Shown here in pieces: positions 8,391 through 18,250 of a DNA stretch of 64,000 nucleotides. The stretch spans positions 124,001 to 188,000 of the forward strand of contig NZ_JACYXI010000002.1 of NCBI RefSeq assembly GCF_014842915.1, written 5' to 3'. Positions within the stretch are counted from its first letter, which is position 1. Each line of letters starts with the position of its first letter. The notes below the pieces were generated by a model. It had not been told where the DNA came from. It did not search any database and saw only the letters and a list, made by a program, of their open reading frames with translations. The position numbers and the translations under genes were made by a program. This DNA is from Roseibium litorale. Lineage in GTDB: Bacteria; Pseudomonadota; Alphaproteobacteria; Rhizobiales; Stappiaceae.

Positions 8391-9221
8391 ATGGCAAGAC
8401 GCGTTTCAAACCGCCGCAAGGCAGCCGTGACGCTCGCCGCCTGGGCGATCGGGATCACGATCTTTTTCCCGATCCTGTGGACCGTGCTGACGAGCTTCAA
8501 GACCGAAGCCGAGGCGATTGCCTCACCGCCGTCCTTCGTCTTCTTCGACTGGACTCTGGAGAACTACACCGAAGTCAATGAACGCTCGGACTATTTCCTG
8601 CACTTCATGAACTCGGTGATCATCTCCGTCGGCTCCACGCTGCTGGGCCTGGCCATCGCCATTCCCGCCGCCTGGTCCATGGCCTTCGTCCCGGCGAAGC
8701 GGACCAAGGACGTGCTGATGTGGATGCTGTCGACCAAGATGCTTCCACCCGTCGGCGTCCTGATCCCGATCTATCTGCTGTTCCGGGATTTTGGCCTGCT
8801 CGACACCCGTACCGGTCTGGTGATTGTCCTGACCCTGATCAACCTGCCGATCATCGTCTGGATGCTCTTCACCTACTTCAAGGAGATCCCGGGCGAGATC
8901 CTGGAAGCTTCCCGCATGGATGGGGCAGGACTCTGGCAGGAGGTGGTCCATGTGCTGACGCCGATGGCGGTGCCGGGCATTGCCTCGACCTTGCTCCTCA
9001 ACATCATCCTGGCCTGGAACGAAGCCTTCTGGACCCTCAACCTGACTGCGGCCAAGGCCGCTCCGCTCACCGCCTTCATCGCGAGCTATTCCAGCCCGGA
9101 AGGCCTCTTTTACGCAAAGCTTTCTGCCGCCTCGACGCTGGCCATCGCTCCCATTCTGGTTCTCGGCTGGTTCAGCCAGAAGCAGCTGGTGCGCGGCCTG
9201 ACCTTCGGCGCAGTGAAATAG
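8391..9221 (+). CDS. smoG: Polyol ABC transporter, inner-membrane permease 2
   Basis: 276 residues, MalG-type. Transmembrane helices include [21 protein letters not shown] near the N-terminus. The EAA motif is present as [29 protein letters not shown]. The usual MalG-like C-terminus ends in [13 protein letters not shown]. It directly follows smoF and precedes the ATPase gene by 10 bp, completing the SmoFG pore. Confidence 0.9.
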   Translation: MARRVSNRRKAAVTLAAWAIGITIFFPILWTVLTSFKTEAEAIASPPSFVFFDWTLENYTEVNERSDYFLHFMNSVIISVGSTLLGLAIAIPAAWSMAFVPAKRTKDVLMWMLSTKMLPPVGVLIPIYLLFRDFGLLDTRTGLVIVLTLINLPIIVWMLFTYFKEIPGEILEASRMDGAGLWQEVVHVLTPMAVPGIASTLLLNIILAWNEAFWTLNLTAAKAAPLTAFIASYSSPEGLFYAKLSAASTLAIAPILVLGWFSQKQLVRGLTFGAVK

Positions 9222-9231
9222 GACCGGACCG

Positions 9232-10245
9232 ATGGGCAAGATTTCCTTGAAGCAAGTCACCAAGGCCTTCGGCGATGCTGAGGTCATTCCGCCGCTGGAT
9301 CTGGACATCAACGAAGGCGAGTTCGTGGTCTTCGTTGGGCCGTCCGGCTGCGGCAAGTCCACGCTGCTGCGTCTGATCGCCGGACTGGAGGACGTTTCCA
9401 GCGGCACGATCGAGATCGACGGCCGGGAGGCGACCGAAGTGCCGCCCGCGAAGCGTGGTCTGGCGATGGTGTTCCAGTCTTATGCGCTCTATCCGCATAT
9501 GTCGGTGCGCAAGAACATCGCCTTTCCGCTGAAGATGGCGAAGATGGATCCGGCGGAGCAGGAACGGCGCGTCACAGCGGCCGCCAAGGTTCTGAACCTG
9601 ACCGACTACCTGGACCGCCGTCCGGGGCAGTTGTCCGGCGGCCAGCGCCAGCGCGTTGCCATCGGCCGCGCCATCGTGCGCGAACCTGCGGCCTTTCTCT
9701 TCGACGAGCCGCTGTCCAACCTGGATGCCGCCTTGCGTGTCAACATGCGCCTGGAAATCTCCGAGCTGCACCAGTCGCTCGCCACCACGATGATCTATGT
9801 GACCCATGATCAGGTGGAAGCCATGACCATGGCCGACAAGATCGTCGTTCTGAGGGCAGGGCGCATCGAGCAGGTCGGCTCTCCGCTGGAGCTCTACCGC
9901 ACTCCGGCCAATCAGTTCGTTGCCGGGTTCATCGGCTCACCGAAGATGAATTTCATTACTGGCGAGCAGGCTGCCCGCCACGGCGCGCATACGATAGGTA
10001 TCCGCCCCGAGCATTGCCTGCTGTCCACCACGGACGGCACCTGGAAGGGCAAGGTGGGCGTGGCCGAGCATCTGGGGTCCGACACGTTTCTTTATGTGAA
10101 TGTGCCGGGCACGGACCCTCTGACCGTCCGGGTTCAGGGCGAGGCAGGCGTTCGCCATGGCGACACCGTGTTCATTTCCCCGGTTGCTGAAAACCTTCAC
10201 CGTTTCGATGCAAACGGGCTGACCCTTGGACAGGGGGCGGAATGA
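9232..10245 (+). CDS. smoK: Polyol ABC transporter, ATP-binding subunit
   Basis: 337 residues, MalK/UgpC-like. Walker A is GPSGCGKST (about 37-45), then the Q-loop [14 protein letters not shown], signature [15 protein letters not shown], Walker [14 protein letters not shown] and the H-loop YVTHD. After about residue 235 comes the C-terminal OB-type regulatory domain ([11 protein letters not shown]), slightly shorter than in E. coli MalK. Its stop overlaps the start of smoS (ATGATG), implying translational coupling. Confidence 0.92.
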   Translation: MGKISLKQVTKAFGDAEVIPPLDLDINEGEFVVFVGPSGCGKSTLLRLIAGLEDVSSGTIEIDGREATEVPPAKRGLAMVFQSYALYPHMSVRKNIAFPLKMAKMDPAEQERRVTAAAKVLNLTDYLDRRPGQLSGGQRQRVAIGRAIVREPAAFLFDEPLSNLDAALRVNMRLEISELHQSLATTMIYVTHDQVEAMTMADKIVVLRAGRIEQVGSPLELYRTPANQFVAGFIGSPKMNFITGEQAARHGAHTIGIRPEHCLLSTTDGTWKGKVGVAEHLGSDTFLYVNVPGTDPLTVRVQGEAGVRHGDTVFISPVAENLHRFDANGLTLGQGAE

Positions 10246-11015
10246 TGCGGCTTGAGAATAAGGCAGCGCTTATCACCGGTGCCGCTCGCGGTATCAGCAA
10301 GGCTTTCGCCGAAGCTTACGCCCGCGAAGGGGCAAGGGTCGCCATCGCGGACATTGATCTTGATCGGGCGCGCGCAACGGCAGAGGACATCGGCAATGGC
10401 TGCATCGCGGTTCATCTGGATGTGACCCGCCAGGACAGCATTGATGCGGCGGTTGCGGAAGTGGGAACGGCTTTTGGCGGCATCGACATCCTGATCAACA
10501 ATGCCGCCCTGTTCGATCTCGCTCCCATCGTCGAGATCAGCCGGGAGAGCTACGACCGGCTGTTTTCGATCAATGTGGCTGGCACCCTGTTCATGCTGCA
10601 GGCCGTGGCCAAGTCCATGATCGCGCGTGGGCAGGGTGGCAAGATCATCAATATGGCAAGCCAGGCTGGCCGCCGTGGCGAGGCACTTGTCGCCGTCTAT
10701 TGCGCCACCAAAGCCGCCGTCATCAGCCTAACCCAGTCCGCCGGACTCGACCTTATAAAATACGGCATCAACGTCAATGCGATCGCGCCCGGTGTGGTCG
10801 AGGGCGAGCATTGGGAAGGTGTCGACGCGCTGTTTGCGAAATACGAGAACAGGCCGCTTGGCGAAAAGAAACGCCTTGTTGGCGAGGCCGTGCCCTTCGG
10901 GCGCATGGGAACGGCTCAGGACTTGACCGGAATGGCGGTGTTTCTCGCCAGCTCCGACGCCGACTACGTGGTCGCCCAAACCTACAACGTGGATGGCGGC
11001 AACTGGATGAGCTGA
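10242..11015 (+). CDS. smoS: Sorbitol (L-iditol) 2-dehydrogenase, short-chain dehydrogenase
   Basis: 257 residues, classic SDR. The NAD motif is ITGAARGIS (near residues 10-18), NNAAL follows at about 87, the catalytic Ser lies in INMASQAG, and the Tyr-x3-Lys pair in [10 protein letters not shown]. The C-terminus [16 protein letters not shown] is the SDR end signature. In Rhodobacter, SmoS oxidises D-glucitol to fructose, and the location between smoK and a mannitol dehydrogenase supports the same role. Either ATG of the ATGATG pair (10242 or 10245) may be used. Confidence 0.9.
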   Translation: MMRLENKAALITGAARGISKAFAEAYAREGARVAIADIDLDRARATAEDIGNGCIAVHLDVTRQDSIDAAVAEVGTAFGGIDILINNAALFDLAPIVEISRESYDRLFSINVAGTLFMLQAVAKSMIARGQGGKIINMASQAGRRGEALVAVYCATKAAVISLTQSAGLDLIKYGINVNAIAPGVVEGEHWEGVDALFAKYENRPLGEKKRLVGEAVPFGRMGTAQDLTGMAVFLASSDADYVVAQTYNVDGGNWMS

Positions 11016-11113
11016 CGGCGCAAACCCTCCAGGTCACCCCAAAAAATCAGAACCTGTCCGGACCGGCCCATCAATTTATCCCGGTCACGGCCCCAAAATA
11101 CTACGAGGCGAAA

Positions 11114-12598
11114 GTGGCACGTCAACTGTCTCTCAAAACCCTTCCGGAACTCGGCAGCGCCATTGCAATACCGTCTTATGCCCGTGAAGACCTCACACCT
11201 GGCATCGTGCACATCGGTGTCGGCAACTTCCACCGGGCCCATCAGGCGGTCTATCTCGACCGGCTGTTCAACAAGGGGCTGGATCATGACTGGGCCCTGA
11301 TCGGGGCAGGTGTGAAGCCGTATGACGCGGCCATGCGCGAGACGCTGGAAGCCCAGGACTGGCTGACAACCGTTGTCGAGCTGGATCCCCATGGGCTGAA
11401 CGCACGGGTGACCGGGGCCATGATCGGCTTTACCGGCATTGACCCCACCGCTCTGATCAGGACCCTGATCCGGCCGGAAATCCGGATCGTGACCCTGACC
11501 ATTACCGAGGGCGGATACTATGTGAACGCCAAGACCGGTGGTTTCGACGCGGGGCATCCAGATATTCAGGGGGACTTGTCCCGCACTGGCGATCCGCAAA
11601 CCATCTTTGGCATTCTGATTGCCGCCCTAGCCTTGCGCAAGGACAGCGGCATTGCGCCCTTTACGGTTCTGTCCTGTGACAATCTTCCGGAGAATGGCAA
11701 GGTCGCCAAACAGGCGGTTGTTGGTCTCGCAAGGCTGCTGACGCCGGATCTCGCGGGATGGATTGAAAATGAAGTTGCTTTCCCCAGCAGCATGGTCGAC
11801 TGCATCACGCCGGCCACATCCGAGCGGGAGAGGACGCTTGTGCGCGACACATTCGGCATTGCCGATGCTGCTCCGGTGGCCTGCGAGCCTTTCCGCCAGT
11901 GGGTGATGGAGGATCATTTCCCGCGCGGCCGGCCGCGTCTTGAGGAAGTTGGTGTCGAGTTCGTGGAAGACGTGGCGCCTTATGAGCTGATGAAGCTCCG
12001 GATTCTCAACGGTGGCCACGCGGCAATTGCCTATCCATCTGCGCTTCTAGGTTACACCTATGTCCATGAAGCCATGAGCGATCCGGATATCGCGGGCTGG
12101 CTCAAGGCGCTGATCCGCTCAGAGGTGATCCCGATTGTTCCAATGATTCCCGGAATTTCCTTCGAGACCTATCTGGAGACCTGTGCTGAACGCTTCGCCA
12201 ATCCTGCCGTTGGCGACACGATTGCCCGGCTGTGCCTGGATGGCTCGAACCGGCAGCCGAAGTTCATCCTGCCAAGCGTTACGGATGCGCGCAGGGCCGG
12301 GAGGCCCTTGAACGGACTTGCTCTGGAGGTGGCCTTCTGGTGCCGCTATTGCGCCCTGACGGCGGATAACAGCTCGGGCATTGCTTTGGAAGATGAGCGG
12401 CGTGATCAGTTGCAGACAGCAGCCCTGTCAGCCCGCCACGATCCGGCGGCCTTTCTTGCCCTGACCGATGTCTTCGGAGATCTCGGACAGGACGAAGCCT
12501 TCTTCACGGCCTTTGCGGCCCATTTGAAGGCGCTCTGGGATGACGGCGCCCGTGCGGTTTTGAAGCGCTATCTCTCCAGTCAGACATTGATCTCCTGA
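11114..12598 (+). CDS. mtlK: Mannitol 2-dehydrogenase, polyol-specific long-chain dehydrogenase
   Basis: 494 residues from a GTG start at 11114, preceded by GAGGCGAA. The frame stays open far into smoS, but that part is an overlap artefact. The nucleotide-binding signature GIVHIGVGNFHRAHQAVYLDRL (about 29-50) and the catalytic region YELMKLRILNGGHAAIAYPSA are hallmarks of the MDR long-chain polyol dehydrogenases. It converts mannitol (and often arabitol/sorbitol) to the ketose with NAD. It is the last smo gene; a fructokinase gene, present in the Rhodobacter operon, is not found here. Confidence 0.92.
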   Translation: MARQLSLKTLPELGSAIAIPSYAREDLTPGIVHIGVGNFHRAHQAVYLDRLFNKGLDHDWALIGAGVKPYDAAMRETLEAQDWLTTVVELDPHGLNARVTGAMIGFTGIDPTALIRTLIRPEIRIVTLTITEGGYYVNAKTGGFDAGHPDIQGDLSRTGDPQTIFGILIAALALRKDSGIAPFTVLSCDNLPENGKVAKQAVVGLARLLTPDLAGWIENEVAFPSSMVDCITPATSERERTLVRDTFGIADAAPVACEPFRQWVMEDHFPRGRPRLEEVGVEFVEDVAPYELMKLRILNGGHAAIAYPSALLGYTYVHEAMSDPDIAGWLKALIRSEVIPIVPMIPGISFETYLETCAERFANPAVGDTIARLCLDGSNRQPKFILPSVTDARRAGRPLNGLALEVAFWCRYCALTADNSSGIALEDERRDQLQTAALSARHDPAAFLALTDVFGDLGQDEAFFTAFAAHLKALWDDGARAVLKRYLSSQTLIS

Positions 12599-12923
12599 TT
12601 TGCTTCCTGACTGGCTTCATGCGGACAAAACGGGCACGACCTGCAATCCTTCCTCCGGAAGACCTTGCCCCGCCCAGAGCAATCCGGGCGGGGTTCTTTT
12701 GTCACGCCCGGAGAGCTCACCCAGATTTTCAGCCCTCAAAATCAGGTTTCAGGCAGGTGAGGCGGCTTTGGAAGGGGACAAACCGGGCAATTAAGGCAGG
12801 AAGTGCCTTCAAGGCCCTTGAGCTTCCCGCTGCGCGCAATATTCTGCGCGGCAACTTAAGGCCTGATGCGCTGGGGTTCGGACACCCAATGGCTCCCGCG
12901 CTCATATCCTGACGAAGGCTCTG
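12599..12923 (+). other. Gene-free stretch between mtlK and purC
   Basis: It holds the mtlK terminator (12668-12700) and the purC leader. No coding region with protein-like composition is visible; the short open frames here are overlaps or low-quality reading frames. Confidence 0.7.
12668..12700 (+). terminator. Rho-independent terminator of the smo operon
   Basis: Stem CCCCGCCC (12668-12675) / GGGCGGGG (12686-12693), a 10-nt loop, then TTCTTTT. Confidence 0.85.
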
Positions 12924-13886
12924 ATGTCCGTTCCAAACCGCATTCTCGATCACGCCCGTATTGACGAACTGCCGAACCCGTATTTCGGCAAGGTCCGTGA
13001 TTGCTATGATCTGCCAGACAACAGCCGTATCCTGATTTCTTCGGACCGGATCTCGGCATTCGACCGGATTCTGGCCTCTATCCCGTTCAAGGGCCAGGTG
13101 CTGACCCAGACCGCCCGGTTCTGGTTCGAGAACACAGCTGATATCTGCCCGAACCATGTGATCAGCTATCCGGACCCGAACGTGGTGATCGGAAAGCGGC
13201 TGACGATCCTGCCGGTGGAAGTGGTCGTGCGCGGCTATCTGGCGGGCACCACCAGCACCTCCATCCTCACCCGTTACAAGAAGGGCGAGCGGCGGATGTA
13301 CGGGTTGGATTTCCCTGATGGCATGCGGGACAACCAGGCCCTGCCGGAGCCCATCATCACCCCGACTTCCAAGGAGTTTGACGGCGGCCATGACGAGCCG
13401 CTGACGGCCGAAGAAATCGTCGGAAAGGGCATCCTGACCGCGGGCCAGTGGCAGAAAGTTTCTGACATTGCGCTGGCGCTCTTTGCCCGCGGTCAGAAAA
13501 TGGCTGCAGAGCGTGGCCTAATCCTGGTCGACACCAAATATGAATTCGGAACCGATGAGGCCGGGAATATCATTCTCGCCGACGAGATCCACACGCCGGA
13601 CAGTTCCCGCTTCTGGCTCGCCGATGGCTATGCCAAGGCCTTTGAAGAGGGCACTCGTCCGCCGTCCTTCGACAAGGACATCATCCGCGCCTGGGTCGAC
13701 GCAAGATGCGATCCCTATCACGATCCAATTCCGGAAATCCCGGCGGATCTGATCCAGGCGACAGCGGACGTCTATGTCAGCGCCTTCGAGGCGATCACCG
13801 GTCAGACCTTTGTGCCGGACGTGACCGGGGAAACGCCTCTGGCCCGCGTTAGAGCCAATCTCGCGCCGTATTTTCCGGCGAAGTGA
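12924..13886 (+). CDS. purC: SAICAR synthase (phosphoribosylaminoimidazole-succinocarboxamide synthase)
   Basis: 320 residues, the longer alphaproteobacterial/eukaryote-like form. It ligates aspartate to CAIR in de novo purine synthesis. Visible signatures are [26 protein letters not shown] (near 21-46), [24 protein letters not shown] and LVDTKYEFG...[12 protein letters not shown]. An AAGG sequence precedes the ATG. It stands as a single transcription unit. Confidence 0.95.
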   Translation: MSVPNRILDHARIDELPNPYFGKVRDCYDLPDNSRILISSDRISAFDRILASIPFKGQVLTQTARFWFENTADICPNHVISYPDPNVVIGKRLTILPVEVVVRGYLAGTTSTSILTRYKKGERRMYGLDFPDGMRDNQALPEPIITPTSKEFDGGHDEPLTAEEIVGKGILTAGQWQKVSDIALALFARGQKMAAERGLILVDTKYEFGTDEAGNIILADEIHTPDSSRFWLADGYAKAFEEGTRPPSFDKDIIRAWVDARCDPYHDPIPEIPADLIQATADVYVSAFEAITGQTFVPDVTGETPLARVRANLAPYFPAK

Positions 13887-14020
13887 CGCTCAATAAATCA
13901 ATCTGTTTCAAATCCTTACGTAAAGACGCGAAACTGCGGCAGAAGCGTTTGGCAAGAAACCGGGGAGGGCATGGCTCTCCCTGAGAGTCTGCCAACTCGA
14001 GGCTGTTTAGGTTTTCTCCA

Positions 14021-14125
14021 CGCCGTCCCGGCCTCGAGCCGGGACCCGCGCTAAAACCCTGGTAATTCAGTATAATGTTCAAACGAGAGATCCCGGATCT
14101 CCGCTTCGCTGCGTCCGGGACGGCG
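14021..14125. repeat. Composite dispersed palindromic repeat
   Basis: Outer arms CGCCGTCCCGG (14021-14031) and CCGGGACGGCG (14115-14125) are perfectly inverted, and an inner hairpin GTCCCGGC/GCCGGGAC lies at 14025-14045. The right part (about 14091-14120), read on the other strand, gives a CCGGACGCAGCGAAGCG core matching the repeat at 44413-44450. It lies in the purC-14182 intergenic space (13887-14181), which has no gene. Confidence 0.75.
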
Positions 14126-14181
14126 CGGTAGAGCGGTTTGTCATCGACCTCGGGGAGGGCATGCCCTTCCTTCCTCCCGCG

Positions 14182-14790
14182 TCAAGCTCCATCTTCGAGC
14201 CTCACCAGATGTTCTGACACTGGCTTGTCGGACCAGACCTGCACCTCGATATATTTTTCGAATTTGCGGGTGTGATAGCCCTCATAGGTCTCGTCTTTGC
14301 TGCCATCGGGCAAGCCGTAGCGCTCCACGACAGATTCAAGCTCATCCAGAAAGAAGACCTTCTCGTGATAGGGCTCCAGAGGCATGTGAGGCAGCCCGTA
14401 CTCCTCGCCGAAGCGCATGGAAATGAAGCTGTCGGGATAGGTGAAGCTTGCAATTTCGCGGGGCAGTTCGCGCCAGTCCAGACTGACGGTGCCCGTATCC
14501 GGATAAAGGTCCGCAAACCAGTCGCAGGTGCCCAGAACGAAGTAGTGGGGCGACCGGCGTTCGGGTTTTCCCCCGTTTGCGGCAAAGATCTCCCTCATCC
14601 TGGCCTCGGTGCGCTGCCGGAAGTCCAGGTAGGTTCGTCCGAAGACGCGTTTGAACCCGGGATTGTTCAGGCGGCGTTTTTGAAGCGCATCAATAACCTT
14701 CGCGGCGTCCTGTTCTTCCAGATCGCCGAGATTGCGGAATGGGCGGTCCGAGCGGGAGAAATAATGCGTGATCTCGCCGGGAACAGTCAT
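14182..14790 (-). CDS. Conserved hypothetical protein, family not recognised
   Basis: 202 residues, soluble, no signal peptide or membrane segment. It is rich in aromatic and charged residues (SPHYFVLGTCDWFADLYPDTG, EYGLPHMPLEPYHEKVFFLDELE). The start at 14790 gives MTVPGEITHYFSRSDRP. Codon use resembles neighbouring genes and the opposite frames are poorer, so it is probably a real gene. I cannot assign a function. It is convergent with purC and divergent from the VOC gene at 14999. Confidence 0.7.
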   Translation of the reverse strand: MTVPGEITHYFSRSDRPFRNLGDLEEQDAAKVIDALQKRRLNNPGFKRVFGRTYLDFRQRTEARMREIFAANGGKPERRSPHYFVLGTCDWFADLYPDTGTVSLDWRELPREIASFTYPDSFISMRFGEEYGLPHMPLEPYHEKVFFLDELESVVERYGLPDGSKDETYEGYHTRKFEKYIEVQVWSDKPVSEHLVRLEDGA

Positions 14791-14998
14791 CGGCAGGATA
14801 CCGCTAGAGAGCGAGACCGCAACTCGAAGAACGAGGAGGGAACGTGGTTCCGTGAGGTTTTTTGCCTCAAAAAGACTTTGTAAGATATTGAAAAATTGAA
14901 GTTCTGATCCTCCATCAACCGTCCGGAAAGATGCTTGTCAAGGCGCTGCGGTCCATGGATGATAGTCATCCACTTGGCCTCATGCCAAGCCAGGGACC

Positions 14999-15454
14999 TT
15001 GTTTGAAGGATCCCGCGTCCAGAAAGAACCACGGACCATAATCGCTTACGTCACAGTTGGCGCGGATGACATTGCGCGTGCAAAGAAATTTTATTCAGCG
15101 TTTCTGCCGGCGCTCGGTTACGAACTGGAGGAGGGGCCTGAAGGACTAAGTTATACGCTGCCCGTGCAGCCGGGTCAGTCCCCCGTTCTGCCTGACTTTT
15201 ACGTCAAACCTCCCTTCGATGGGCGCCCGGCCACAGCGGGCAATGGTTCTATGGTTGCATTTCAGGCGCGCAATCAGAAGCAGGTGCGTGATCTTCACGC
15301 AGCGGCCCTTATCGCAGGCGGTTCCGACGAAGGGCCGCCGGGGTTTCGGGCTTCCTACGGACCCCGGTTTTATGTTTGCTACCTTCGCGATCCTCAAGGC
15401 AACAAGATCGCGCTGTTCTCCAGCAATCCGGACGAACCAGGGCGTGACGGATAA
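14999..15454 (+). CDS. VOC family protein without a normal start codon
   Basis: About 151 residues. The VOC fold is clear: IIAYVTVGADDIARAKKFYSAFLPALGYELE at the start, and YGPRFYVCYLRDPQGNKIALFS at the end, typical of small glyoxalase-like proteins. The only in-frame start upstream of the conserved region is TTG 14999, about 14 codons before the usual family start; where an ATG might be expected the sequence reads ACCATAATC. Translation may be weak or the start codon may be mutated. The substrate is unknown. Confidence 0.65.
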   Translation: MFEGSRVQKEPRTIIAYVTVGADDIARAKKFYSAFLPALGYELEEGPEGLSYTLPVQPGQSPVLPDFYVKPPFDGRPATAGNGSMVAFQARNQKQVRDLHAAALIAGGSDEGPPGFRASYGPRFYVCYLRDPQGNKIALFSSNPDEPGRDG

Positions 15455-15548
15455 CGCTGGTCAGCTGGGCACCAAAAGCCTCACCTCACATTGAGACTCG
15501 CCGTTGCCGCCCGCGCCGCATTTCCGAAAAGTCCCGTCAGCGAGTGGA

Positions 15549-16793
15549 TCAGGCAGCGCCCTTCCTGAAGGGCAGTGCGAGCCTTGGCTTGGGGAACTTG
15601 CCGGGGGCAATCCCCTCACGCATCAGGAGGCGGCGCAGCGGCCCGACCCGGCTTGCAAGATAAAGCCCGGCGCTGCGCATGGCCTGAACAGGCAGCAGGT
15701 CCGTCAGGAGCGAGCGGTTCAGCGCATCAACGGCCGTCGTCCGGCTGGCGATATCCGTGCGCCGGTCTGCCTCATAGCGGGCAAGAAGATCTGCCGACCC
15801 CGGATCCAGATCGTGTGTCCGGGCCTCCACAAGCAGCTTGCCGAGGCTCTGCACATCGCGCAGACCAAGGTTCAGGCCCTGAGCACCAATCGGCGGGAAA
15901 ACATGAGCCGTTTCCCCAATCAGGGCCAGACGTGGTCCGGAAACGCTCTTCGCGGTCAGGCCGGAGAGCGGAAAACTCTGGACATCGCCGTCCACGGTCA
16001 TCTTGCCGAGGATGGAATGGGCGCGGCGTTCAAGTTCGCGCTCCAGCACTGGGCGCTCCATCGCCGTCAGACGTGCAGCCCCTTCCGGTGTCTCCACGCA
16101 GACCAGCGACGAGTTCCGGCCCTGCAGCGGCACCAGCGTGAAGGGGCCGGTTGTCTGGTGAAATTCGGTGGATGTGTCCTGGTGAGGCTGGGTGTGCGCC
16201 AGGTTCATGACCACGGCAACCTGCGGATAGGACCAGCGGTTGACGCCGATGCCTGCGGCTTCCCGCGCCAGCGAATTGCGGCCATCTGCGGCGATGCAGA
16301 GCTTCGCCGTGATCCGCTGCCCGTCTGCCGTGGTGATTCGGGCGGACAGCCCGTCAAAGTCGAATCCCGATGCCACGGTTTCGAAGAAGGTCACATCCGG
16401 TTCGGCCCGCGCGGCTTCTTCCAGGACCCGGTTCAGGTCCTTGTTGCGCAAATTATAGCCGAAGGCCTCAAGCTCCAATTCGGCACTGTCGAAGGTCACT
16501 TCCGGAGCGCGGATCAGACGGCCCGTCGCATCCACCATGCGCATGCGCATCAGCGGAGCGGAAAGAGGGGAAAGCTTGTCCCAGACACCAAGCGCGGTCA
16601 GAAAGTCGACGGAGGCCTGCAGCAGAGCGGTCGTGCGGCCATCAGCAAAGTTGACGCCAGGCGCGACAACGGCGGTCCGGTAGCCGGCCTGCGCAGCGCT
16701 CAAGGCCGCCGTGAGCCCGGAGGGACCGGCGCCGATCACCACGATATCGAAATCCCGCTCAGCCGGTGCTGCTGACGTTCCGGTTCCGGTCAT
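15549..16793 (-). CDS. UbiH/UbiF/COQ6-family FAD-dependent hydroxylase
   Basis: About 414 residues from ATG 16793 (GGAG upstream on the minus strand); the longer frame to 16934 adds a non-conserved stretch. The FAD dinucleotide motif IVVIGAGPSGLTAALSAAQAG is near the N-terminus, and the second FAD motif ALIGETAHVFPPIGAQGLNLGLRDV is near 290-315. These are class A flavin monooxygenases of ubiquinone ring hydroxylation. Which position it hydroxylates (UbiH, UbiI, UbiF or UbiL-type) cannot be told from sequence. Confidence 0.85.
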   Translation of the reverse strand: MTGTGTSAAPAERDFDIVVIGAGPSGLTAALSAAQAGYRTAVVAPGVNFADGRTTALLQASVDFLTALGVWDKLSPLSAPLMRMRMVDATGRLIRAPEVTFDSAELELEAFGYNLRNKDLNRVLEEAARAEPDVTFFETVASGFDFDGLSARITTADGQRITAKLCIAADGRNSLAREAAGIGVNRWSYPQVAVVMNLAHTQPHQDTSTEFHQTTGPFTLVPLQGRNSSLVCVETPEGAARLTAMERPVLERELERRAHSILGKMTVDGDVQSFPLSGLTAKSVSGPRLALIGETAHVFPPIGAQGLNLGLRDVQSLGKLLVEARTHDLDPGSADLLARYEADRRTDIASRTTAVDALNRSLLTDLLPVQAMRSAGLYLASRVGPLRRLLMREGIAPGKFPKPRLALPFRKGAA

Positions 16794-17037
16794 GGGGCAC
16801 TCCGTCTTGTTCTCTGGCCACTGGATCAGCGGCGGTTCTTTTTCAAGAATGGGCGGCCCGCGTGAAATTGCAAGACTTCCCCGCGGCAGCTGACCGTCGC
16901 TCTTGCGCGGTTCAATGCCGCAGGTCAAGGCCATTTGTCCTGATGCAGATCAATGCGGACGGGCGTATCATGCCTGTCTTATCTGCATCATCGGAAAAAT
17001 GTCCGGGTCAGCCACCGTGCTGCCCCCTTTGAAGCTC

Positions 17038-18000
17038 ATGGTCAACGCGGATCTGCAAAGAATGCTGAAGGACATGAATGTGACAGAGGCTCAGCCGAAA
17101 CAGACCCTGGTTGACGCCCTGGAATCCAGCCCCCGCGGCTGGCCTCTGGTTCTGGTTTGCCTTTCCGGTCTGACGGTTACGGGCTGGCTGTATCTCGGTG
17201 CCATGATCGCGGACATGATTCCGGCCATGGACATGAGCGAGGCAGGTCCCGGCATGGGCTTGTTGAATTATTTCAACAATCTGGCGGGCCTTCCTGAAGA
17301 CGTGCGGGCGGCGATCGCAGCGCTCTGCCTGCCCGAATCCGCCTCGACCTTTGGCATGCCCAAAGAGCGCTGGACCCTGGTGGATGGGCTCAAGGTCTTC
17401 ACCATGTGGTTGATGATGGCCCTTGCCATGATGATCCCGACCGCCGTTCCGATGCTGCGCGCCTTCATGCGGGAGCGGGCGCCGCGGGTGAGACCCGGAA
17501 AACTGGCTGGTGAAACTCTGCTCGCCGCCGGAGGTTATCTGTTCGTCTGGACGGGATACGCCCTGGCTGCCACCTTCGTGCAATGGCTGCTGACCCTTGC
17601 AGGAGAGCTGGGGCCCATGATGGCGCCGGTGTCTTTGACACTATCCGCGAGCGTGCTTGTCGCCGCGGGGATCTATCAATTCACACCAGCCAAGCAATCC
17701 TGCCTCGTGCGCTGCTGGCATCCGCGTTTCGCCTTCACCCGCACCAGCCCGGACGGCAAGGTCCCAGGTGCTTTCCGGGAAGGCATCACCCAGGGTCTTT
17801 CCTGCCTCGGCTGTTGCTGGGCCGTGATGGCGGTCATGTTTGCTGTCGGCGTCATGAACGTGCTCTGGATTGCCTTGCTCGGCATCCTGATGGCAGTGGA
17901 GAAAAGCCTGCCAAGCCGCTGGATCTACCGCATTATCGGCGTTGTTTTCCTGTTATGGGGGACAGGACTTGGCGTCCTGATCCTGTCTTCACAGGGGTGA
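17038..18000 (+). CDS. DUF2182 integral membrane protein (predicted metal-binding)
   Basis: About 320 residues from ATG 17038; upstream in-frame starts precede non-conserved sequence. Several transmembrane helices are evident (WPLVLVCLSGLTVTGWLYLG; FTMWLMMALAMMIPTAVPMLRA; a pair near the C-terminus). The DUF2182 core YQFTPAKQSCLVRCWHP and GLSCLGCCWAVM is intact, with clustered Cys and Met residues suggestive of metal binding (COG5486). The function is unknown. The methionine-rich helix pairs would fit copper or other soft metals (inference). Confidence 0.8.
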   Translation: MVNADLQRMLKDMNVTEAQPKQTLVDALESSPRGWPLVLVCLSGLTVTGWLYLGAMIADMIPAMDMSEAGPGMGLLNYFNNLAGLPEDVRAAIAALCLPESASTFGMPKERWTLVDGLKVFTMWLMMALAMMIPTAVPMLRAFMRERAPRVRPGKLAGETLLAAGGYLFVWTGYALAATFVQWLLTLAGELGPMMAPVSLTLSASVLVAAGIYQFTPAKQSCLVRCWHPRFAFTRTSPDGKVPGAFREGITQGLSCLGCCWAVMAVMFAVGVMNVLWIALLGILMAVEKSLPSRWIYRIIGVVFLLWGTGLGVLILSSQG

Positions 18001-18250
18001 TTTCAGGCAGATCCGGTCCTTGCCCGGAGCACTTTGAGAACTGCTCCGGGACTGCAGAAGAACCGTTTTGCTCGTTATTTTTCCGGAGATTTCGCAGTCA
18101 AAACGTCAAATGCCGGGCAGATATGTGAAAAAGCCTGTTCAATCTGACGTGAAATTGAAATAATAGCCTCGCAGGGCTTCTGTAGCGCCGCTTGTTGCCG
18201 ACAAATGACTGAAGCCCGGTCTTCCAACAGAACAAGAGATTAAGCGAGCC

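Noticed and set aside
10700-11113. N-terminal extension of mtlK into smoS
   Set aside because: The extension is an out-of-frame reading of smoS; the conserved dehydrogenase starts at GTG 11114.
13849-14082. 77-codon minus-strand frame
   Set aside because: It is made largely of the palindromic repeat and the purC 3' end.
15504-16775. 423-codon plus-strand frame
   Set aside because: It is antisense to the UbiH-family gene, which has intact FAD motifs.
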